5,179 nt of DNA, taken from assembly GCA_028279155.1 (NCBI GenBank), contig JANQST010000299.1:1-5179 (forward strand), written 5' to 3'. How positions within the stretch are numbered: the first letter of the stretch is position 1; each line of letters begins with the position of its first letter. Both the position numbers and the translations under genes were made by a program. This DNA comes from Cyclobacteriaceae bacterium. Its GTDB lineage: Bacteria > Bacteroidota > Bacteroidia > Cytophagales > Cyclobacteriaceae. Below, in pieces: positions 1-5,179 of this stretch. Under the pieces are notes generated by a model. That model was not told the origin of the DNA. It made no database searches and saw only the letters and a list, made by a program, of their open reading frames with translations.

Positions 1-1
1 T

Positions 2-1954
2 GCTCTTAAAGAAATCACTTCGATTGTAATCACCAAAACCCTTGCTGAAAAAATACTAGGAGATGAATGGAGAGAGAAAGCGATAGGGACAGCCATAAGA
101 ATTGATGGTCAATACGATCTAATAGTGTCAGGTGTTGTGGAAACACCAGGTAGCAATTCTAGTATTCAATTTCAGTGGTTGGCTTCAGCAGATGCTTTTA
201 TTAGCCAGAACCAGTGGGTTAACAATTGGGGAAATGGAAGTTTTGGTGTCTACTTCACAGTTGACTCAGATAGTGACGCCAAAGTAGTTGGCGAAAGAAT
301 TGAAAATGTCATCATCGACAATACTAAGGACAATGATCTGGCTGGTCATGAGACACTAATAGTTCAGAAATTTTCCGACCATTATCTCTATGGAAACTTC
401 GACAATGGAGTGATTTCCGGAGGGCGAATTGACTATGTACGTATCATGGCAGTTGTCGCTGTTCTCATTTTAATAGTTGCATGCGTGAATTTCATGAATC
501 TTGCCACAGCAAGATCGGGACGAAGATCAAAGGAAATTGGCATACGAAAGGTCATGGGAGCCTACAAAGGAGCAATCAGTGGACAGTTCTTTTTGGAGGC
601 ACTTTTCTATGCATTCATCTCCGTTTTGTTTTCGGTGATCATTGTGCTCATAGTTCTTCCGTACTTCAATATGCTTGTTGGCAAAACATTGATGTTGGAT
701 TTCACTCAATTGCAGACTTGGTATTTCCTAGTTGGCGTGACCTTATCTGTTGGACTGTTATCAGGGAGTTACCCGGCACTACTCTTGCCCACTTTTAACA
801 TTATTCTTTCTTTAAAGGGTACTGTGAAGCAATCGCGCTCTTCAACTTTTTTTAGGAAAGGACTAGTCGTGTTTCAATTTGCTATCTCTACTTTGTTGAT
901 CATTGGAACAGCGGTCATTTACAAACAGCTTAATTATGTTTTAAACAAGGACCTAGGTCTTGACAAGGAAAACTTAGTCATGGTGAGGATGGATGGAGAT
1001 CTAGGCCAACGCTCAGAGACATTTAAAAATGAGTTACTCAATATCCCTGAAGTCATTTCTGTGACAGCTTCATCCGGAAACCCTATTAATTATGGTAGGT
1101 CTACAAGCTCTGCAAAGTGGGAAGGCAAAGGAGATGCTGAACATGAAGTGAACATTTTGCTCACGGATACAGACTTCATTGATGCAATGGGAATGGAGAT
1201 GCTGGAAGGTCGGGCATTCCAGGAAGGCTTTGCTGATTCAACCAATTTTATTATCAATGAAGTAGCAGCAGATATTATGGGATTTGATGATCCAATTGGA
1301 AAAGATCTTTCTTTTTGGGGCATTGATGGAAAGATCATAGGGGTTGTGAAAAATTTCCATATGCGTGATATGTATGAACCGATTGCCCCATTGATTATTA
1401 CAAGCTTTACAATGAGGAGCTATCCTCTTGCCTTGGTTAGAGTAAAGGGTAATATGAATAGTACACTGCTTGAAATCGAGCGTATCACAAAGGAGATGAA
1501 TCCAGTCTTTGATTTTGAATATGAATTTATGGATCAAGCGTATGCAGAAAGCTACGAAAATGAAAAAACGGTTAGTATTCAGGCCAACATTTTTTCTGCA
1601 ATAGCAATTATCATCTCGTGTCTTGGATTACTTGGTCTTTCCACCTATACCGCTGAACAGCGTTCCAGGGAAATTGGAGTACGGAAAGTCCATGGAGCAA
1701 GTGTGAATCAAATCCTAATTCTATTGACTAAGGATTACTCCAGGTTAATGTTGATTGCATTCGTTGCTGCAATCCCATTCGGATATTATTTTATGCAGCA
1801 ATGGCTAAATGATTTTGAGTTTAGAACATCACTCGATCCTTCCGTATTTATTATCGCTGGTATCCTGACATTTGTTGTTGGAGTGCTTACTGTGAGCGCA
1901 AAGTCGTACCAGGCTGCAACTATAAATCCTACAGATTCATTAAAAGATGAATGA
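2..1954 (+). CDS. MacB/FtsX-family ABC transporter permease, 5' end missing (650 residues present)
   Basis: This is an inner-membrane permease of the MacB/FtsX type, which in known members works with an ATPase subunit and couples ATP hydrolysis to extracytoplasmic work such as efflux or lipoprotein handling; the substrate here is unknown. The frame is open to the window edge and its first residues already match the family: SIVITKTLAEKILGDE, then VSGVVETPGSNSSIQF (fragment residues 8-57), the end of a MacB periplasmic core domain. A GTG at 125 is therefore internal, not the start. Hydrophobic helices lie near 147-168, 200-222, 241-263, 285-307, 528-549, 581-600 and 614-636. The cytoplasmic FtsX signature occurs twice, as KEIGIRKVMGA and REIGVRKVHGA (about 177-187 and 556-566), and a second periplasmic core spans about 308-525. 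Relatives are near 800 residues with eight helices, so about 150 residues including the first helix are probably missing. The gene ends in TGA and converges on the peptidase gene. No ATPase gene is visible here. Confidence 0.93.
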   Translation, partial: ALKEITSIVITKTLAEKILGDEWREKAIGTAIRIDGQYDLIVSGVVETPGSNSSIQFQWLASADAFISQNQWVNNWGNGSFGVYFTVDSDSDAKVVGERIENVIIDNTKDNDLAGHETLIVQKFSDHYLYGNFDNGVISGGRIDYVRIMAVVAVLILIVACVNFMNLATARSGRRSKEIGIRKVMGAYKGAISGQFFLEALFYAFISVLFSVIIVLIVLPYFNMLVGKTLMLDFTQLQTWYFLVGVTLSVGLLSGSYPALLLPTFNIILSLKGTVKQSRSSTFFRKGLVVFQFAISTLLIIGTAVIYKQLNYVLNKDLGLDKENLVMVRMDGDLGQRSETFKNELLNIPEVISVTASSGNPINYGRSTSSAKWEGKGDAEHEVNILLTDTDFIDAMGMEMLEGRAFQEGFADSTNFIINEVAADIMGFDDPIGKDLSFWGIDGKIIGVVKNFHMRDMYEPIAPLIITSFTMRSYPLALVRVKGNMNSTLLEIERITKEMNPVFDFEYEFMDQAYAESYENEKTVSIQANIFSAIAIIISCLGLLGLSTYTAEQRSREIGVRKVHGASVNQILILLTKDYSRLMLIAFVAAIPFGYYFMQQWLNDFEFRTSLDPSVFIIAGILTFVVGVLTVSAKSYQAATINPTDSLKDE

Positions 1955-1964
1955 TTGAATTTTA

Positions 1965-2012
1965 AATGGGTGAATGAATGGTTTGAAGTGGTCGATCACT
2001 CATTCACCCATT
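1965..2012. terminator. Inverted repeat between convergent genes, possible bidirectional terminator
   Basis: The 13-base arm AATGGGTGAATGA (1965-1977) is repeated as its exact reverse complement at 2000-2012, separated by 22 bases. The structure starts 10 bases after the permease stop and ends 20 bases before the peptidase stop, where a shared terminator for two converging transcripts would sit. The arms are only moderately GC-rich, the loop is long, and neither side has a clear run of T after the stem, so it is not a classic intrinsic terminator. Because the arms consist of GAAT/ATTC-type units, a second pairing register is possible (1971-1981 with 2008-2017). The inverted repeat is seen directly; the terminator role is inferred from position. 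Confidence 0.4.
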
Positions 2013-2034
2013 CATTTCATTCACTCATTCATTT
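2001..2034. repeat. 17-bp tandem duplication of an ATTCA-rich unit
   Basis: Two adjacent 17-base copies, CATTCACCCATTCATTT (2001-2017) and CATTCACTCATTCATTT (2018-2034), differ at one position (C2008 versus T2025). Each copy is itself built from two related CATTCA units, and ATTCAG follows as a possible fragment of a further unit. The first copy overlaps the right arm of the inverted repeat, and the second runs into the TAA stop of the minus-strand peptidase (2033-2035). The pattern suggests local slippage duplication. Copy-number change here would fall at or after the stop codon and would mostly leave the protein unchanged. Confidence 0.85.
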
Positions 2035-4072
2035 ATTCAGGTATTTCAACTTCCTCGTCCCATATATACTTTGCAAACCACTGCCAATTATGCCACATCG
2101 CTGCAAGCCGTTCCCGGGGTTTAGTAATTCCATGACCAAAGCCCTTATAAATAATCAATTTGGTGTCTACTCCAACGTCTTGCAAACCCTGGAATAGCTC
2201 GTATCCATTAGGAGTTGGAACTCTTCGGTCGAACTCCCCATGCTGAATGAGGGTAGGGGTTTTGGCATTGTTGATATTGGTCATTGGTGAGGTCTTTTCA
2301 TAGATCTCTTTGTTTGACCATGGTGTTGCTTTTAAGTATTGCCGGGTAAAAGGATGGATATCCGTATTTACATAATAGGTCATCCAATTGGAGATTCCAG
2401 CGCCAACCGATATCGCCTTGAATTTGTCTGAATTGGTTGTGAGGAATGCAGAAATGTAACCTCCCTGGCTCCATCCCATGGACCCTACTTTATCCCCACC
2501 TATAATACCTTGTTCTTCTAAGTATTTAACCCCGGATAAAACATCCCATGCGTCACCTACTCCAAGGTTCTCAACATTTAGCGATCTGAACGCTTCACCG
2601 TATCCGGCTGACCCTCGATAGTTTGGCCTTAACACAAGCGCGCCCTTGTTGAGCCACTGAACCATCGGGTAGACATAGGCAGGAGTCGGCGCAGGAGTTG
2701 AAATGCCTGTGGGACCCCCGTGAATAACTACCAGCAAAGGATATTTTTTGTTTGGATCATAATCCTGAGGCTTATGTAATACCCCTTCAATCATAGCTCC
2801 ATCTTCACTCGGCCAGGTGATTACTTCACTTTTGGCAGTCTTCCAGGCACTGATTTGAGCTGTGCTACTTGTTAATTGCTTTAAAGAGGAAAGCGGGTAA
2901 TCTGTGGTGAACAATTCACTTAATGTTTCATCTCCTGTTCCTCTCAATACAAGCTTGGATCCGTCCTTAGAAAAACTGTAATTGAAAATACGAGCAGGGC
3001 TTGTAGATAAACTTTCTACCTCTCCACTTTTGGGATCAATTCGGACAAACGGCCGCAACGTTTTTTGCCAGGCGATTCCGAAAATTCCTTTTTCATTCCA
3101 AGTGAGCGATCCGATGTTTTCATCAAATTCTGCAGCTAGCTGTATGTTGTTCTTCCCATTAACATTAATTCGAAAGAGCTTGTCATTTTTATAAAAGTTG
3201 GAAACAGAGTCGTCCAGGTCTGTTGTATATAAAATTGATTTACTATCAGGAGACCAGGCACGCAATCCATCAACACTTTTATTCGTGACCAAAGACTGGT
3301 ATTCTTCTTTATCAAGATTGTAGACGGAAATATCACTTTTCATAAATGAGATGAGAATCGGATCAGGTTGATGGCCAAAAGCGATCATTTTCCCATCCGG
3401 GCTCCACTCGAAGTTGGTGATAGAAAAGTCCGCATCTTCCATCAACAACTTTGGTTTAAGAGATGCCATCAATGTGGAGTCATCTTTTTCCTGCGGTGTC
3501 CAGTTGCGGCCAAGCAATTTAGGTTTGAAGTCGATTAACCACAGCTGACGAAGACTGTACTCATTGTCTTCAACGCTAAAAGCCCCGTATTTTTCCTCTC
3601 TGGATTTCTTTGCTTTGGAGAGATCTTCACTTTGAGTGAACGCAATCTGCTTACTATCTGGAGACCAACGGAAGCTGTTCACGCCATTCTTTGTAGTTGT
3701 AAATTCGAAAGGTTCGCCACCTTCTGTTCGCATGACTTGTATCTGTGTTTTATTCCCACGATCCGATAAGTAAGCAATCCATTTGCCATCCGGAGACCAT
3801 CTGGGACCGGTACTGCTTTTTTCCTTATTGTTTGTTAATTGATATGGAGTATCACCATTCCTGGAAATCCAAATCTCCGTATCTAATCGATTATTCTCCC
3901 AATCAGTTGATCCTTTCTGAAACAAAATGGTTTCCCCATCCGGAGAAAGTCTAGGGTTGTTTATACCTGTTATAGAAATTACTTCTTCAAAGGAGGGATC
4001 TTTTTTATCCTGTGAAAAGGATACCATTGAGATGCATAGAAGTAAGATGAAAAGATTTCGAGTTTTTGCCAT
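2033..4072 (-). CDS. Secreted S9-family (prolyl oligopeptidase-like) serine peptidase with PD40 beta-propeller
   Basis: This is a complete 679-residue exported serine peptidase predicted to cleave oligopeptides in the periplasm or outside the cell, probably as part of peptide nutrition. Residues 1-20 form a signal peptide (a Lys/Arg start, then FILLLCIS, with likely cleavage before Gln21). C13 is not preceded by a lipobox, so a lipoprotein is unlikely. Residues of about 35-400 hold PD40/TolB-like propeller motifs: LSPDG (42), RWSPDG (91), RWSPDS (135), EWSPDG (222), AWSPDS (272) and FSKDG (367). The C-terminal alpha/beta-hydrolase domain (about 415-679) shows HGGP (451-454, oxyanion region), NYRGSAGYG (484-492), nucleophile Ser535 in GWSQGG, Asp615 in HGEFDRRVP and His647 in GFGHG. 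The triad order and spacing fit subfamily S9C, acylaminoacyl-peptidase or dipeptidyl-peptidase-like; exact specificity cannot be read. I chose the ATG at 4072 because the signal peptide begins there; an in-frame ATG at 4138 would add 22 residues in front of it. No Shine-Dalgarno sequence precedes it, as is usual in Bacteroidota. Confidence 0.95.
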   Translation of the reverse strand: MAKTRNLFILLLCISMVSFSQDKKDPSFEEVISITGINNPRLSPDGETILFQKGSTDWENNRLDTEIWISRNGDTPYQLTNNKEKSSTGPRWSPDGKWIAYLSDRGNKTQIQVMRTEGGEPFEFTTTKNGVNSFRWSPDSKQIAFTQSEDLSKAKKSREEKYGAFSVEDNEYSLRQLWLIDFKPKLLGRNWTPQEKDDSTLMASLKPKLLMEDADFSITNFEWSPDGKMIAFGHQPDPILISFMKSDISVYNLDKEEYQSLVTNKSVDGLRAWSPDSKSILYTTDLDDSVSNFYKNDKLFRINVNGKNNIQLAAEFDENIGSLTWNEKGIFGIAWQKTLRPFVRIDPKSGEVESLSTSPARIFNYSFSKDGSKLVLRGTGDETLSELFTTDYPLSSLKQLTSSTAQISAWKTAKSEVITWPSEDGAMIEGVLHKPQDYDPNKKYPLLVVIHGGPTGISTPAPTPAYVYPMVQWLNKGALVLRPNYRGSAGYGEAFRSLNVENLGVGDAWDVLSGVKYLEEQGIIGGDKVGSMGWSQGGYISAFLTTNSDKFKAISVGAGISNWMTYYVNTDIHPFTRQYLKATPWSNKEIYEKTSPMTNINNAKTPTLIQHGEFDRRVPTPNGYELFQGLQDVGVDTKLIIYKGFGHGITKPRERLAAMWHNWQWFAKYIWDEEVEIPE

Positions 4073-4166
4073 GATAAAAAATGTATTTGATCCATGCCAA
4101 GGTAAGAATTTTTCCTTGCATAACATTAACAGCATCAAGTAGTTCGAATTGAGCTGTCAAAATCGT

Positions 4167-4174
4167 TATATTTG
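4167..4174 (+). promoter_or_regulatory. Bacteroidota-type -7 promoter box for the membrane sensor gene
   Basis: TATATTTG matches the Bacteroidota primary sigma factor -7 consensus TAnnTTTG exactly and lies 24 bases before the ATG at 4199. Transcription would then begin near 4180, leaving a leader of about 20-35 bases depending on the start codon used. The -33 element is poor: a TTG at 4149-4151 leaves only 15 bases of spacing, shorter than usual, and the alternative TTC at 4143-4145 is imperfect. The box lies inside a small dyad, TATAT-TTG-ATATA (4167-4179), which could be a regulator site but could also be chance in AT-rich DNA. The match is seen; promoter activity is inferred. Confidence 0.5.
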
Positions 4175-4198
4175 ATATACCACCGTCCAGCCATTCCG

Positions 4199-5179
4199 AT
4201 GTATAAGCTTATTATGAAGCTGTTGTTGTTTGGTACTAAACCAAGCTATAGTGAAATTGAAAATAGGTGCATTTCCGTTTCAAACGTTGCTTACATCTCT
4301 CTACCTGTGGTTTACTTGATTTTCATGATGTTGGACATTACTGTTTACTTCAATGCTGGAGGTCTAGAATGGGATCAATTCATTGTTCCGCTTTTCATCA
4401 TTCTTTGCTTCTTGTTTCTTTATTTCAATAAAAGAAATTGGACACTGCTTAGTCGAATTCTGTTTTTGATCTCTTGGCCGGTGGCTTTACATCTCATTCC
4501 GATTGTCTTTCAAAATACCCCATCAGATTACTACCTAGCCTTTCCGATCGGATTGATTTTTCATGCAATATTGATTCAGACTTTTTTTAGTCGGAGAATA
4601 ACTCCCATTTTGCTCTATTTCTTCATAGGGGTCAATTTCCTTTTAATGCTCTACTTCTCAGATATCCTGATATACTATGACAACAACGCTCAAGAATCGA
4701 ACCTTCCCTTTCTGGGTTCTAAGTACTATCAACTGGACGGCATACTTTATTGGTTACTTTTCAATTTCCTCACTTTCTACCTGCTTGAGGCACTTGACTT
4801 CCGTGACATTCGAATAAAGAATCGACAAGATCAAATCTATGTGAAGAATGACTTAGCTGGCATTTCTTTTTGGGAATTCGAAAGTCCCATGCCGCTCACA
4901 TTGTCATCAGCAGAGCAGATTGAATGGACAAAAAAGAATGCTGTTTTGAAGGAATGTAATGATCGATATGCGAAATACTATGGGTACTCATCATCTGATG
5001 AAGTAGTTGGTAATAGTTATTACAGAATCCATCAAAATGATGATGAACTTTTCGGACAAGCCATCAAAAAAGCTGTCGATAGAAATTGGACCTTTTTTAT
5101 TGAAACAGAGGAGACCAAGGTCGATGGGGAGAGAATATGGTTTCTCAATTGGTTGGTCCCAACAATAGAGAACAATATG
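4199..5179 (+). CDS. Membrane-bound PAS-domain sensor protein, 3' end missing (first 327 residues)
   Basis: This frame runs from ATG 4199 to the last base with no stop codon. The N-terminal half is strongly hydrophobic, with about six helices near residues 28-48, 60-76, 84-104, 111-129, 136-154 and 181-199. A short charged linker follows (FRDIRIKNRQDQ, 201-212). From about 220 the sequence looks like a PAS domain: FWEFESPMPL, then ECNDRYAKYYGYSSSDEVVG (252-271), where the ECND...YGY...E..G pattern is typical of PAS helices, and then Trp-containing strands up to the edge. The likely role is sensing a membrane or cytoplasmic signal and passing it to a C-terminal output. A histidine kinase is the commonest partner of such a sensor; a LuxR- or LytTR-type DNA-binding domain or a GGDEF domain is also possible. 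An alternative start at ATG 4214 has A at -3 and an AT-rich leader and may be the real one. The gene is divergent from the peptidase gene, with 126 bases between them. Confidence 0.85.
   Translation, partial: MYKLIMKLLLFGTKPSYSEIENRCISVSNVAYISLPVVYLIFMMLDITVYFNAGGLEWDQFIVPLFIILCFLFLYFNKRNWTLLSRILFLISWPVALHLIPIVFQNTPSDYYLAFPIGLIFHAILIQTFFSRRITPILLYFFIGVNFLLMLYFSDILIYYDNNAQESNLPFLGSKYYQLDGILYWLLFNFLTFYLLEALDFRDIRIKNRQDQIYVKNDLAGISFWEFESPMPLTLSSAEQIEWTKKNAVLKECNDRYAKYYGYSSSDEVVGNSYYRIHQNDDELFGQAIKKAVDRNWTFFIETEETKVDGERIWFLNWLVPTIENNM

Noticed and set aside
1090..1537. Overlapping minus-strand reading frames inside the permease gene
   Set aside because: They are antisense to a conserved MacB periplasmic core domain, have no recognisable protein features, and are best explained as shadows of the real gene.
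1955..2197. Small plus-strand reading frame of 80 codons starting just after the permease stop
   Set aside because: It reads through the repeat region and then antisense to the conserved C-terminus of the peptidase. Its Phe/His/Ser-rich N-terminus is a translation of the repeats, not a protein family.
4037..4039. Cys13 of the peptidase as a lipoprotein attachment residue
   Set aside because: The residues before it are Leu-Leu-Leu rather than a lipobox ending in Gly, Ala or Ser, and a standard signal peptidase I site follows before Gln21.
4077..4084. TACATTTT on the minus strand as a -7 promoter box for the peptidase
   Set aside because: It differs from TAnnTTTG at the last base and lies so close to the ATG that the transcript would be nearly leaderless, with no convincing -33 element. 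AT-rich chance is the simpler explanation.
4073..4138. Upstream in-frame ATG giving the peptidase 22 extra N-terminal residues
   Set aside because: The extra residues do not resemble a signal peptide, and they would put charged and polar sequence in front of a good signal peptide that begins at the ATG at 4072.

Overview
This window looks like an ordinary chromosomal segment from a member of the Bacteroidota, probably of the Cytophagales or a related lineage. The evidence is indirect: a MacB/FtsX-type ABC permease of the tandem-domain form common in that phylum, genes without Shine-Dalgarno sequences, an exact match to the Bacteroidota -7 promoter box (TAnnTTTG) and an AT-rich composition. 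The genus cannot be told from the sequence alone.

There are three protein-coding genes and two short intergenic regions. (1) At the left edge, on the plus strand, is the 3' part of an ABC transporter permease ending at 1954. Its frame is open to the first bases of the window, so the start lies outside. (2) A 78-bp convergent gap (1955-2032) holds an inverted repeat that may act as a two-way terminator and a 17-bp tandem duplication abutting the next gene's stop codon. (3) On the minus strand, 4072 to 2033, is a complete secreted S9-family prolyl-oligopeptidase-like serine peptidase with a signal peptide, a PD40 beta-propeller and an intact Ser-Asp-His triad. (4) A 126-bp divergent gap (4073-4198) holds a good promoter candidate for the rightward gene. 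(5) From 4199 to the right edge, on the plus strand, is the 5' part of a membrane sensor with about six transmembrane helices followed by a PAS-like domain. It has no stop codon inside the window, and its output domain is lost beyond the edge.

Nothing ties the three genes into one pathway. The permease and peptidase converge, so they are separate transcription units. The peptidase and sensor diverge from a shared region, so joint regulation is possible but not shown. I see no tRNA, rRNA, CRISPR array, insertion sequence or phage gene, and no gene-free stretch above 300 bases. I did not find a convincing new biological system here. The most useful points for a second look are the unterminated sensor gene and the two intergenic regions.
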